Positions 7,594-14,436 are shown, counted from the first letter of the stretch. The stretch is 64,000 nt of DNA from Gammaproteobacteria bacterium (GCA_023228645.1 JALOAT010000012.1:23322-87321), one strand, 5' to 3'. Notes: generated from the letters alone by a model not told the origin. Numbers and translations are program-made.

Positions 7594-8508
7594 ATGCAAA
7601 GTGTTGACATCAACGGGAAGAAATATATTCTCGCAGAACAGGAAGGGATGATTAACATCACCTCTCAAAGCAAGAAAGAAATAGAAAGGCTTGAAGCTTC
7701 TTTTTGTACGGATATTGTGCCGTGCCTCGCAGAAGCCAATGCTGTATTGGCAGGCGGCGCTCTCACAAGTCTTTTTACTAACAAAGAAGTAAATGATTAC
7801 GACATTTATTTTAAAAACGTAGAAGGCTTTCAAAGTATTATTAATGATATTTATGACACTCCTGAAAGCGGAAGCGTCTTGAGCAGTTATGATGTCATAG
7901 TAAATTTTGCCACTGATCGGAGTATCCTCTGCAAAGAGAAGTGGAGCGAAAATGCGATTCAATTCATCGTTTATAAAATGTTCCCCGACATTCAAGACAT
8001 TTTTAATGCTTTTGATTTTACTGTTAATATGTGTGCTTACGATTTTGCAACACAACAGATGTGGGCGCATCCAGATTTCTTGAAACACTGTTCACAGCGT
8101 TACCTCTCCTTTAATGGGAGAACAGATTATCCTGTTGTGTCAGCACTTCGGGTAATGAAATATACAGAACGAGGCTATACAATATCTAAAGCAGAAATGC
8201 TTAGAATTCTCTTCACTATTGCAGCTAAGGAATATAAAGATTGGCAGAGTGTGAAAGAAGAAGTAGGTAGTATGTACGGAATCCCTGTTGACAAGCTATT
8301 TGACGAAACAAAAGAATTTAATCTGGAAGAAGTAGTGCTGCAACTGAACAATTGCGTAGCGTTAGACAAACCTAGGGTTATGGCAGAAGCTTACGACACT
8401 AAAGATTTGGCGACGAAGTTCCCGCATCTTTTAGATCAAAAGTGGGCAGAAAATAATAACTTTTGGTGGGCGAAAGAGGCGTATGGGCAAGAACAAGTTC
8501 ACCTCTAA
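7594..8508 (+). CDS. Nucleotidyltransferase-fold protein
   Basis: Residues about 50-75 read AGGALTSLF then VNDYDIYF, the G-[GS]-x9-13-D-x-D pattern of the pol-beta nucleotidyltransferase superfamily. A helical C-terminal region follows, 304 aa in total. Substrate unknown; related phage and plasmid proteins have been linked to nucleic-acid end modification or nucleotidylation of proteins or tRNA. One of three possible proteins of this fold in the window (with 22672-23808 and 25772-26791). Overlaps the next gene by 26 bases. Confidence 0.65.
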   Translation: MQSVDINGKKYILAEQEGMINITSQSKKEIERLEASFCTDIVPCLAEANAVLAGGALTSLFTNKEVNDYDIYFKNVEGFQSIINDIYDTPESGSVLSSYDVIVNFATDRSILCKEKWSENAIQFIVYKMFPDIQDIFNAFDFTVNMCAYDFATQQMWAHPDFLKHCSQRYLSFNGRTDYPVVSALRVMKYTERGYTISKAEMLRILFTIAAKEYKDWQSVKEEVGSMYGIPVDKLFDETKEFNLEEVVLQLNNCVALDKPRVMAEAYDTKDLATKFPHLLDQKWAENNNFWWAKEAYGQEQVHL

Positions 8509-8896
8509 CCTGAAGATACAATACCTTCAAAATAAAGGACGCAGAGCATTGTTTTCTTTGTTAGAGGGGTTCACATTCTATTCAGACGATATGCTAGCGG
8601 GACAGCGGGTTTGGGTGGATGTTCCCGCAGGGTTTGTATCTGATGGCGCTTCGACACCTCGTTGGACATGGATATTGTTCCCGCCTTGGGCAGATTATGG
8701 TCAAGCGTGTGTTTTACATGATTTCTTACTAGAAAAGAAAACATACACAGACGGCATAAATACTTTTAAAGCAACAGCCAAGCAAACAGATATTGTTTTT
8801 AAAGAAGCTTTAAATGTGTTGAAAGTTGCCCCTTGGAAAGTATTTTTGATGTATAATGGTGTACGTGTTTGGAACATCTTTAAAGGAAGGTATTGA
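8483..8896 (+). CDS. DUF1353 family protein
   Basis: The stretch VWVDVPAGFVSDGASTPRW followed by ACVLHDFLL is the signature of DUF1353, a small family common in phages and of unknown function. The protein is 137 aa. Translation begins inside the upstream gene. C-terminal residues are basic and aromatic. Confidence 0.8.
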   Translation: MGKNKFTSNLKIQYLQNKGRRALFSLLEGFTFYSDDMLAGQRVWVDVPAGFVSDGASTPRWTWILFPPWADYGQACVLHDFLLEKKTYTDGINTFKATAKQTDIVFKEALNVLKVAPWKVFLMYNGVRVWNIFKGRY

Positions 8897-8898
8897 AA

Positions 8899-9213
8899 AT
8901 GGAAGATCAAAAGCATTGGTGGAACACGCCAGAAGGAGTCGAATGGTTGTCTAACCAACCGGAAATTGAACAAATGTTTCTTGAGAGTCAACAAGAGAAT
9001 TGGTATTGCCGGGGGCAACGTTTTTATATCTGTGAAGAAGGAACACAGGAGTATATCTTAGCTTCTATTACCCGGTATGGAATGTCTTTAATCTGTTTAG
9101 TTGACGGTAACAGGTGGTCGGAGCCTGTAGAAGTAGAAAACAGCTTACGTGTGACAAAAGATGAAATGTCTCGTATAACTTGTGGCAGTTCCTACATTCT
9201 TTTGGAGAAATAA
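8899..9213 (+). CDS. Hypothetical protein (104 aa)
   Basis: Not recognised. ATG at 8899 is preceded by AAAGGAAGG; an in-frame TTG at 8893 is a weaker alternative. Beta-rich sequence with three cysteines. Confidence 0.65.
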   Translation: MEDQKHWWNTPEGVEWLSNQPEIEQMFLESQQENWYCRGQRFYICEEGTQEYILASITRYGMSLICLVDGNRWSEPVEVENSLRVTKDEMSRITCGSSYILLEK

Positions 9214-9576
9214 ATGACTCTTGCTTTTATTGTTTATTTTATCGGTATGCTCACTCCGTTGAAGATTGCTCTAGTAGCTTCGTTGATAGGGCTAATAATC
9301 TTTGGAATTTTCTATTCTCTTTATTGGATGGATGAGTTGTCTAACTACGAAGATCAGCCATACAACAAGAAGTGGTTGAAGATTTTGATTGGAATAGTAG
9401 CTGCACTGGTGATTACACCTTCTGAACGTACAGCTTACACAATGGCAGGGGCGTATGCAGCGCAACAGATCGCTACACACCCTAACACTGCTGAAGTGGG
9501 TAGTAAAGTGATGGGTATTCTTAATCAGAAATTGGATGGATACATTAAAGACACTGCTGAAAAGAAAGAGGATTGA
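9214..9576 (+). CDS. Membrane protein with two or three spans (120 aa)
   Basis: Hydrophobic helices lie at about residues 2-40 (VYFIGMLTPLKIALVASLIG onward) and 51-63, separated by an acidic loop; the C-terminal tail is charged. The ATG directly abuts the previous stop. It has holin-like size and topology but no diagnostic motif, and it is far from the lysis gene at 33.7 kb. Function unknown. Confidence 0.65.
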   Translation: MTLAFIVYFIGMLTPLKIALVASLIGLIIFGIFYSLYWMDELSNYEDQPYNKKWLKILIGIVAALVITPSERTAYTMAGAYAAQQIATHPNTAEVGSKVMGILNQKLDGYIKDTAEKKED

Positions 9577-9663
9577 TATTTAGGATTATGGGTGGCCCTT
9601 CTAATTAGAGAATCGCATAGATATTTCAGATTATGGAGGGCTGTCCTTATTAAGAAAACGCAT
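9576..9663. repeat. Imperfect 45-nt-period direct repeat (two units)
   Basis: Units 9576-9618 and 9621-9663 agree at 31 of 43 positions when aligned without gaps. Shared blocks are atattt, gattatgg and cgcat. They start at the stop of the 9214 gene. Confidence 0.6.
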
Positions 9664-9985
9664 ATACATGATGATTTCGTAGAAGTGTTTACAGAGCTTC
9701 AAAGACGTTTTTAACAGAACACGTATGTTTCCTCAAGTAAGGATATTCAACTTGTTGTAGCCCCTATAACGGCGTCCTACAGGTATTGTAGAGACGGTTA
9801 CTGCTCTCTTGTCAAGGCGTGGCAGTAAATGTGTATGTAAGTAAGGGGTCAGGTGTGTTGTAAGGAAGGTACACAGCTTGTTGCAATGTAGTCTTTTGTA
9901 GTATGCTTCACGTTTCCTTTCCTAGCCTTACAGCTTAGGCTGTTTTCTTCTCTCTGCTTGTTGCACGATAGGAGGCTTGAGAACA

Positions 9986-10081
9986 GGCTACAGCATTTTT
10001 AGGAACGGGCTGAAGCATTAAAGAACGGGCCAGGACATTATAAAGTTCTAGCTAGAGCATTATGTCCTAGCCAGAACATTA
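9986..10081. repeat. Five iteron-like 13-mers with consensus RGCYAGARCATTA
   Basis: Units start at 9986, 10008, 10028, 10050 and 10069, a spacing of 22, 20, 22 and 19 bases, close to two helical turns. Every unit keeps GC at positions 2-3 and CATT at 9-12. Such phased repeats are typical binding sites for an initiator or a cooperative regulator. Confidence 0.6.
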
Positions 10082-10154
10082 GCTGGCGGGAAAGATATCG
10101 GCAGCACAAGGGCCAGAAGTCGGAGGAGACAAGAAAATTTTCACTGTTACAAAT

Positions 10155-10183
10155 TTGTGTCTAAAATACAACAGTGGTATAAA
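10155..10183 (+). promoter_or_regulatory. Sigma70-like promoter for 10316-10899
   Basis: TTGTGT (10155-10160), 17-base spacer, TATAAA (10178-10183). Leaves a leader of about 125 bases before 10316. Confidence 0.6.
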
Positions 10184-10210
10184 AACAACACTTGTAACAG
10201 ATAGAGAAAA

Positions 10211-10235
10211 TCTATCAGAAGTGGAGAGTGATAGA
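10211..10235. promoter_or_regulatory. Inverted repeat in the leader of the 10316 gene
   Basis: TCTATCA and TGATAGA arms separated by 11 bases; could be an operator or RNA hairpin. Confidence 0.35.
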
Positions 10236-10315
10236 AAAATTCAATTAGAAAATGTTTATCGGTTCGGCAATAATTCTAACGTCTTTTAACAGTAGCAACA
10301 AAAGGAAACGTAGCA

Positions 10316-10609
10316 ATGCAGCAACAGCAACATAACATAGCTTCTAATATGTCCCATGAGGAAATTTTACGCTATACTAATGTTTCAGATGAAGTGCGTA
10401 AGATCATAGACGACATGCTAGACACTATTGTTAGCTATGAAAAAGAGATAGAAGCCTTGAACAGGAGTGAAGAGCGGCTATCGGAGCAACTAGATTTTGC
10501 GCGTGATCTGGTGGAGACGCTAGACTACACAGTAAACCGTTATTCTCGTATGGCTGATTTTAAGAAGGAATACAGCCGGGTTAGACAAGATACCTATTTT
10601 GAAATTTAA
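10316..10609 (+). CDS. Coiled-coil protein (97 aa)
   Basis: After a Gln/His-rich start the protein is a long acidic helix with heptad-like spacing (DDMLDTIVSYEKEIEALN and onward). ATG follows AAAGGAAACGTAGCA. No family recognised. First gene after the repeat region, so possibly an early regulator or partner of a repeat-binding protein; that is inference only. Confidence 0.65.
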   Translation: MQQQQHNIASNMSHEEILRYTNVSDEVRKIIDDMLDTIVSYEKEIEALNRSEERLSEQLDFARDLVETLDYTVNRYSRMADFKKEYSRVRQDTYFEI

Positions 10610-10620
10610 GAGGTGATGCC

Positions 10621-10899
10621 ATGCCAAGGGACGTAAGACTAATTAAAGAGTTCATAAAAAGCCAAGGGAACAAGTTTTTTACTGTCGAGTTTGAGAAGAA
10701 AGACGGAACGCTACGGAAGATAAACGGGCATATAAGAGCAGTACCAGGGCATGACGGAATCAACCCTACAGCACACATAGACAAATATTTAACGGTAGTA
10801 TTGGCAGAGAAGGACAAAAACGGTAATGAGCAATGGAGAAATGTTAATATAGCTACCATAAAATCATTAGCTATTGCTGGTAAAGTGTTTAAGTTTTGA
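10621..10899 (+). CDS. Hypothetical protein (92 aa), WYL/SH3-like small basic
   Basis: The sequence EFEKKDGTLRKINGHIRAV...KYLTVVLAEKDKNGNEQWRNVNIATIKSLAIAGKVF looks like a small beta-barrel, as in short phage proteins that start with a V-x-F-x-K-x-D-G-x-x-R-x-x-x-G pattern. Function unknown. The start follows AAGAGGTGATGCC; a terminator follows the gene. Confidence 0.65.
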   Translation: MPRDVRLIKEFIKSQGNKFFTVEFEKKDGTLRKINGHIRAVPGHDGINPTAHIDKYLTVVLAEKDKNGNEQWRNVNIATIKSLAIAGKVFKF

Positions 10900-10927
10900 A
10901 CCACAAACGAGAAACCGCACAACATAG

Positions 10928-10960
10928 CCGCCACACCTAACAAGCGTGGCGGTTTTTCTT
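10928..10960 (+). terminator. Rho-independent terminator
   Basis: CCGCCAC/GTGGCGG stem with an 11-base loop followed by TTTTTCTT. Confidence 0.85.
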
Positions 10961-11003
10961 TGTCTGTTTGGTTTGTGTCTGTAATGTTTGATTGGTTGCT
11001 ATA

Positions 11004-11019
11004 TGTTCCACGTGAAACA
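11004..11019. promoter_or_regulatory. parS-like ParB/Spo0J-binding site 1 (perfect match)
   Basis: TGTTCCACGTGAAACA fits the bacterial chromosomal parS consensus TGTTNCACGTGAAACA at all 16 positions. It lies between genes, 157 bases before the 11176 start. No ParB is encoded in the window. Confidence 0.75.
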
Positions 11020-11175
11020 GCAGCCCATAGGGGAAAGCCCTTACGCCTTTTGCATTAGGGAATAATTCGGAACGAAATAATACGTTTTCCCTATATGCAC
11101 CGTATTTGCAAATCTTCATAATGGGAACCGTAGACACCTACAACACACCACGAAACAACACAAGGAGATTTCACC

Positions 11176-11694
11176 ATGAACAACACTATTACCCGCCAGC
11201 AAGCCCTAGAACGTTTGATTTCTCTTGAGTCAGAGGCCGCCCAACTCAGGAAAGTGTTAGATGAAAAATCCTACCCCGTTTCCCTCTTACCTTACCCCGA
11301 TAAAACAGACAACCAACAAGCATACTACATAAAGGATGGCGAAAACGGACAATTTGAAGTAGGGGAGATGAGCAGCAAGAAAACAACAGAAGACCATGCT
11401 AACGTGTTTTCTAGTAGAGAAGATGCAGAAGCATACAAGGACGCTATAAATACTTTCTTGATGCTTCGCAAGTGTGAAGGCAGCACGACAACGAAAGAAC
11501 GGGTAGCACAATGGTTAATCGAATATGACGTAGAAGCAGAAAAGGTAATTACTACAAGGCGTTATGTACTGAGTAGCAAGATTTCCCGCCTTAGCCCTGC
11601 ATTCGATACGGAAGCAAACGCGCAAAAAGCAATTAAAACGATAGGCAAAGACAAGTTAACAGCCTTGTTCAAAACTTCACACCACGTAGAATAA
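11176..11694 (+). CDS. Hypothetical protein (172 aa)
   Basis: N-terminal helix (residues 6-32, RQQALERLISLESEAAQLRK), then mixed alpha/beta. No known domain. The ATG follows AAGGAGATTTCACC, a strong ribosome-binding site, and the gene is closed by its own terminator, so it is an independent early-type unit. Confidence 0.7.
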   Translation: MNNTITRQQALERLISLESEAAQLRKVLDEKSYPVSLLPYPDKTDNQQAYYIKDGENGQFEVGEMSSKKTTEDHANVFSSREDAEAYKDAINTFLMLRKCEGSTTTKERVAQWLIEYDVEAEKVITTRRYVLSSKISRLSPAFDTEANAQKAIKTIGKDKLTALFKTSHHVE

Positions 11695-11710
11695 AGAAAG
11701 ACAAGGACAC

Positions 11711-11742
11711 GCCCTGTTGTATAAAAGCAACAGGGCTTTTAT
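11711..11742 (+). terminator. Rho-independent terminator
   Basis: GCCCTGTTG/CAACAGGGC nine-base-pair stem, eight-base loop, then TTTTATT. Confidence 0.9.
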
Positions 11743-11756
11743 TGGACGCTTGCAAA

Positions 11757-11942
11757 ATGAAATTATTTGATGCTAAAATACTAATAAATAACGATGTATT
11801 TCATTTTTATATTGAGCCTGGAAAGGATTGTTTTGTAGCTTGTTTGGACGTTAACGGTAAACCTTACGCTGTTTTAGGTTGCATCGAACAGAAAGACGCT
11901 ATACAATTACTAACAGAATGGCTTAATGCTTGTCTTAAATGA
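11757..11942 (+). CDS. Hypothetical protein (61 aa)
   Basis: Small beta-rich protein, not recognised. ATG at 11757 is the likely start although no strong ribosome-binding site is visible; an in-frame TTG at 11742 overlaps the terminator. Confidence 0.5.
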   Translation: MKLFDAKILINNDVFHFYIEPGKDCFVACLDVNGKPYAVLGCIEQKDAIQLLTEWLNACLK

Positions 11943-11950
11943 GGGAAACA

Positions 11951-12037
11951 ATGGGCAAGAAAATAGAGTTAATCACTTGTGCAGCTTTAATGTTTTGTGT
12001 TATGATGTTAGTAACATACACAGTTGAAAGGATGTAA
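11951..12037 (+). CDS. Tiny single-span membrane peptide (28 aa)
   Basis: Start KKIELITC then a hydrophobic helix (AALMFCVMMLVTY). GAGGGAAAC precedes the ATG, and the stop lies five bases before the next ATG. Short early phage membrane peptides of this kind are common; function unknown. Confidence 0.45.
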   Translation: MGKKIELITCAALMFCVMMLVTYTVERM

Positions 12038-12041
12038 GGAC

Positions 12042-12233
12042 ATGGAAAGCCGGTACAATTGCGTTATTCGTTTTGCTGATGGCAGCTACTACACAGGTAG
12101 AGCAGGAGAACACGCAACAGGAAATAAAAGCGAAGCCCTGCCATACTCTGAGGTAGAAGCAAAAGCAAAAATTGCAAGACTCCAACATACCCCACTATTC
12201 AGTAAAGCAAGCATCGAAAAAGTTACAAATTAA
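12042..12233 (+). CDS. Hypothetical protein (63 aa)
   Basis: Contains VIRFADGSYYTGRAGEHATG, a beta-hairpin-like stretch often seen in small phage proteins, then a basic tail. ATG at 12042 is chosen; an in-frame ATG at 12024 would sit inside the preceding gene. Confidence 0.6.
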   Translation: MESRYNCVIRFADGSYYTGRAGEHATGNKSEALPYSEVEAKAKIARLQHTPLFSKASIEKVTN

Positions 12234-12237
12234 GGGG

Positions 12238-12266
12238 TTGACAAGTTAAATTTAACACTCTACAAT
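12238..12266 (+). promoter_or_regulatory. Consensus promoter with palindromic operator-like spacer
   Basis: TTGACA (12238-12243), 17-base spacer, TACAAT (12261-12266). The spacer contains a perfect 12-base palindrome, GTTAAATTTAAC (12245-12256), between the -35 and -10 boxes, a classic repressor position. Confidence 0.75.
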
Positions 12267-12301
12267 AGCTTTACATTGAACGAAACACAAAAGGGTAGGA
12301 C

Positions 12302-12448
12302 ATGCGGAAGATCACACAAGAAGCAATAAACGCCTTTATGAGCGGGAATGCTTATAATAACGGGAATACAAGGGTTGTTGGATTGATAAACACACTTTCA
12401 AAAAAGGAAACATCATGCAAGCAAAAACAATCATTATTGACGGCGTAG
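12302..12448 (+). CDS. Small protein resembling a truncated MRKIT-type phage protein (48 aa)
   Basis: The start MRKITQEAINAFMSGNAYNN plus GNTRVV looks like the N-terminus of a widespread small phage protein family. The normal C-terminal part (an expected LHG-x-x-I segment) is missing; the frame instead runs 34 bases into the next gene and stops. It may be a remnant left when the 12415 gene arrived. AGGAC is upstream. The family assignment is from memory. Confidence 0.4.
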   Translation: MRKITQEAINAFMSGNAYNNGNTRVVGLINTLSKKETSCKQKQSLLTA

Positions 12449-12810
12449 AATACAGCCTTACCCCTGTTAACCAAAACGGATTTATCGGAGAGGTGAACGG
12501 CAAGCGTTATTATTTGGGGCCGGAAGCAGACGAACAGATGACACAGGAAGAAGCCCGCGATTGGTGCGCTTCCCTGGGTGATAATTTCGAGCTTCCCTCA
12601 CGTGTTGTAATGCTTTTGTGTTATAATAATAAGGAATTGCGTAAACAGTTTCAGACTGATGATTATTACTGGACAAATGACGAATACGAGAATGATTCGT
12701 CGCGTGGTTGGTATCAGACCTTCACCAGTGGTCATCAGGGCTACCACAACAAGACTACTGCGAACTATGTTCGGGCCGTGCGTGTCGAGGAGGCGAAGCC
12801 CCAAAATTAA
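12415..12810 (+). CDS. Small DUF1566/C-type-lectin-like protein, DGR-type variable protein 2
   Basis: A 131-aa paralogue of the 5676 product. It shares FIGEV[DN]GK[KR]YYLGPEAD and the final YYWTNDEY...RGWYQTF...YVRAV region. The N-terminal and VR-flanking DNA is diverged while the VR core is near-identical outside AAY-type codons. It sits alone in the small-gene early region behind a palindrome-bearing promoter and has no tail-attachment domain. DUF1566 proteins carry surface-exposed variable loops on a C-type-lectin fold. Role unknown; a diversified binder of host or competitor molecules is the natural hypothesis. Confidence 0.8.
   Translation: MQAKTIIIDGVEYSLTPVNQNGFIGEVNGKRYYLGPEADEQMTQEEARDWCASLGDNFELPSRVVMLLCYNNKELRKQFQTDDYYWTNDEYENDSSRGWYQTFTSGHQGYHNKTTANYVRAVRVEEAKPQN
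12697..12780 (+). repeat. DGR-like variable repeat VR2
   Basis: Gap-free match to VR1. Codon pairs such as att/tat, tac/acc, agt/cat and ttc/aac differ only in the first two bases; the only third-position change is in the last codon (gtc/gtg). Confidence 0.85.
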
Positions 12811-12836
12811 AATGTTTTGCTTTTGAACGTTTTAAT
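12806..12836. other. Inverted repeat downstream of VR2
   Basis: Eleven-base arms (one mismatch) around a nine-base loop, starting 26 bases after VR2 and spanning the stop codon of the 12415 gene. Could be a DGR target cruciform or a weak terminator. Confidence 0.4.
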
Positions 12837-12846
12837 ACATAGCATC

Positions 12847-12875
12847 TTGCAAATTAAAAAGTAGGGTGCTATAAT
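12847..12875 (+). promoter_or_regulatory. Sigma70-like promoter with extended -10
   Basis: TTGCAA (12847-12852), 17-base spacer, TGCTATAAT ending at 12875. Confidence 0.75.
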
Positions 12876-12919
12876 TAAAACATTGAAACGAAGTTGTTTT
12901 ATCTTTAGGAGATTTGAAC

Positions 12920-13264
12920 ATGCAACAGGCTATTTTGGAATCGGTTATCGGTAGTTTCGCAAAGAAAAACAAAATCAGTAAGGCAAAGCTTGCGGAGTTT
13001 GCAGCAGAAGTACAACAGATCAAACCGGAGCGTAAACCCGCTATTACGGCAATTTCTAAGGGTATCCGCGAAACTATCATGAGTAAGGCGCAGGGTTTCA
13101 CATCGGCAGAGATTGCAGCAGAAACCGGAGCCACTACAGTACAGGTTAATAATAATTTGTTCGCTTTGCAGCGTCAAAATATTGTAATACCGACAGGTGA
13201 AAAGCAAGCAACAGGCGGCAGGGGCAAGCCTGCTACAGTTTGGGCAGTAGCGAAGAAACATTAA
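12920..13264 (+). CDS. Small winged-helix DNA-binding protein (114 aa)
   Basis: After a helical N-terminal half, residues about 60-110 read GFTSAEIAAETGATTVQVNN (helix-turn-helix) and then a wing with GRGKPATVWAV. The 14895-15143 product has the same layout (ATVTNTNNAL, GKGRKPVVW), so the two are distant paralogues. Probably an early transcription regulator. ATG at 12920 follows TTTAGGAGA; an in-frame TTG at 12914 is unlikely. Its own promoter lies 45 bases upstream. Confidence 0.6.
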   Translation: MQQAILESVIGSFAKKNKISKAKLAEFAAEVQQIKPERKPAITAISKGIRETIMSKAQGFTSAEIAAETGATTVQVNNNLFALQRQNIVIPTGEKQATGGRGKPATVWAVAKKH

Positions 13265-13282
13265 AAACGTGGGGTTATACCT

Positions 13283-13311
13283 AGCACACTCTAACGGGAG
13301 TGTGCTATAAT
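13283..13311 (+). promoter_or_regulatory. Extended -10 promoter overlapped by a large inverted repeat
   Basis: AGCACACTC and GAGTGTGCT arms (nine bases, six-base spacer); the right arm runs into TGCTATAAT (13303-13311). No good -35 box is present, so binding of a repressor or activator to the inverted repeat could control it. Confidence 0.6.
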
Positions 13312-13357
13312 AAACCTACTGAAACAACATTAGCCAACATTTTCGGAGCATGACGCT

Positions 13358-13522
13358 ATGAAATGGGTAATCATTTACTTTCTAACCCTCATAATCTTCC
13401 CTTTAGGTTTGCCGCTTGTTATTATTGCCCACATTCTAAGCAATGCAGAAAAGAACAGAAGCAAGAAACGAGAGAAAGAAATTGAAAACGCGGTAACACG
13501 TGCTTTAAGCAAAAAGGCGTAA
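13358..13522 (+). CDS. Small single-span membrane protein (54 aa)
   Basis: N-terminal hydrophobic helix (VIIYFLTLIIFPLGLPLVII), then a basic Lys/Arg-rich tail. Start preceded by CGGAG at nine bases. The stop is one base before the next ATG. Confidence 0.55.
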   Translation: MKWVIIYFLTLIIFPLGLPLVIIAHILSNAEKNRSKKREKEIENAVTRALSKKA

Positions 13523-13523
13523 C

Positions 13524-13712
13524 ATGAAACACTGGATATTAACACCAGATAGGGCGCAAAGCATCATTACATCACTAGATTTAGGAAAGATGACGCTAAA
13601 GGCCGCTAAACTTTATTATTCAGCCTATGGGGTGGAAATAAAGGGAAGGACAAAGCAACAATTTATTAAAAACCTTACTGAAAAAGTGTACGGAGAAGGA
13701 AACGCGGTATGA
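13524..13712 (+). CDS. Hypothetical protein (62 aa)
   Basis: Small basic helical protein; AQSIITSLDLGKMTLKAAKL and a following YYSAYGVEIKGRTKQQF suggest a compact helical domain. Its stop overlaps the next ATG (ATGA). Not recognised. Confidence 0.55.
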   Translation: MKHWILTPDRAQSIITSLDLGKMTLKAAKLYYSAYGVEIKGRTKQQFIKNLTEKVYGEGNAV

Positions 13713-13876
13713 ATTGGGCAGACGACGAACACGGTATTTTTGTTCCACGTGAAACGCTAAAGCGTAAAGGAGGGAAAAAGCCAGCAGAGACAAAACGGGA
13801 GAAAATAAAGCCCTGGAAACGCCAACAGAAGGAGAAACGGAGTAGCCGTTATGTGTCCCTATCTTCTGCGGAATAG
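13709..13876 (+). CDS. Small very basic protein (55 aa) with a parS-like site inside
   Basis: Residues 17-47 are dominated by Lys and Arg, suggesting nucleic-acid binding. The ATG overlaps the upstream stop. Bases 13741-13756 inside the gene are a parS-like site and encode part of IFVPRETL. Confidence 0.5.
   Translation: MNWADDEHGIFVPRETLKRKGGKKPAETKREKIKPWKRQQKEKRSSRYVSLSSAE
13741..13756. promoter_or_regulatory. parS-like site 2 (15 of 16 bases)
   Basis: TGTTCCACGTGAAACG; only the last base departs from the consensus. Located within a coding sequence. Confidence 0.6.
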
Positions 13877-13880
13877 TTGA

Positions 13881-13973
13881 ATGTCTAAAATAGTATGGTT
13901 TTTTGTAGTATTCTTTGTTGTAATGTTAGTGTGTCCTGTTTTGTTGCCTGCCTTGTTCCTAGACAAGCATTAA
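13881..13973 (+). CDS. Tiny membrane peptide (30 aa)
   Basis: Almost entirely hydrophobic (IVWFFVVFFVVMLVCPVLLP) with a short charged end. The ribosome-binding site is weak (CGGA). Plausible but not certain. Confidence 0.4.
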   Translation: MSKIVWFFVVFFVVMLVCPVLLPALFLDKH

Positions 13974-13978
13974 AACAT

Positions 13979-14007
13979 TAGACAAATACAACAAAGTGCA
14001 GTAGAAT
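13979..14007 (+). promoter_or_regulatory. Sigma70-like promoter for the 14041 gene
   Basis: TAGACA (13979-13984), 17-base spacer, TAGAAT (14002-14007). Confidence 0.5.
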
Positions 14008-14040
14008 TAAATTGTTCTCTACCCTTACTAAGGATATGTA

Positions 14041-14373
14041 ATGCCAATTGTACAAACCTTGACAGAATCCGCTTTTATTGATGCTTTCCAAAAGGTACGG
14101 CCTGATAATTTCTCATCGCGTGGTTTATCTTTGTTGTTTGAACACTACGAAAGTTATTCAGACGACACAGGCGAAAACGTAGAATTTGACCCGATAGCTA
14201 TTTGTTGTGAATGGTCAGAATATAACAACATCGAAGAAGTGCGGGAAGAGTACGACTTGACAGAGGAAGATTATCCCGAATTTTCCGATATGCTAGACCA
14301 TTTGGAAGGAGAAACAACAGTATTGTACGATGACGACGAAGACCCGGAAATAATCATTATTCAAAACTTTTAA
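14041..14373 (+). CDS. Acidic hypothetical protein (110 aa)
   Basis: Strongly acidic, with an Asp/Glu-rich C-terminus. The central FDPIAICCEWSEYNNIEEVRE resembles a widespread small phage protein family of acidic proteins beginning with a V-x-x-F-x-DAF pattern. The acidity raises the possibility of a DNA-mimic or inhibitor, but that is speculation. AAGGATATGTA precedes the ATG. Confidence 0.65.
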   Translation: MPIVQTLTESAFIDAFQKVRPDNFSSRGLSLLFEHYESYSDDTGENVEFDPIAICCEWSEYNNIEEVREEYDLTEEDYPEFSDMLDHLEGETTVLYDDDEDPEIIIIQNF

Positions 14374-14393
14374 TTACAATCTTTTACACATAT

Positions 14394-14425
14394 AAGCCCG
14401 TTAACAGTTGACGGGCTTTTTCTTT
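14394..14425 (+). terminator. Rho-independent terminator overlapping the next promoter
   Basis: AAGCCCGT/ACGGGCTT stem followed by TTTCTTT; its 3' arm includes the -35 box of the next promoter. Confidence 0.85.
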
Positions 14426-14436
14426 ATTGTTATACT
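14408..14436 (+). promoter_or_regulatory. Sigma70-like promoter inside the terminator
   Basis: TTGACG (14408-14413) within the hairpin, 17-base spacer formed by the T-rich tract, TATACT (14431-14436). Confidence 0.75.

Larger units (their letters stand above)
9577..10315. other. Gene-free region of about 740 bases, possible origin or control region
   Basis: No convincing gene in either strand. It holds the 45-nt direct repeat, several GC-containing short inverted repeats near 9920-9945, five phased 13-mers (9986-10081), a promoter (10155-10183) and an inverted repeat (10211-10235). Confidence 0.6.

Noticed and set aside
7492..8088. Long minus-strand open frame (198 codons)
   Set aside because: Lies opposite the convincing nucleotidyltransferase-like gene 7594-8508, which has a ribosome-binding site and motifs; the antisense frame has none.
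9901..9945. Hairpin AGCCT/AGGCT followed by T-rich sequence as a terminator
   Set aside because: Stem of only five pairs with an eight-base loop; no gene ends near it.
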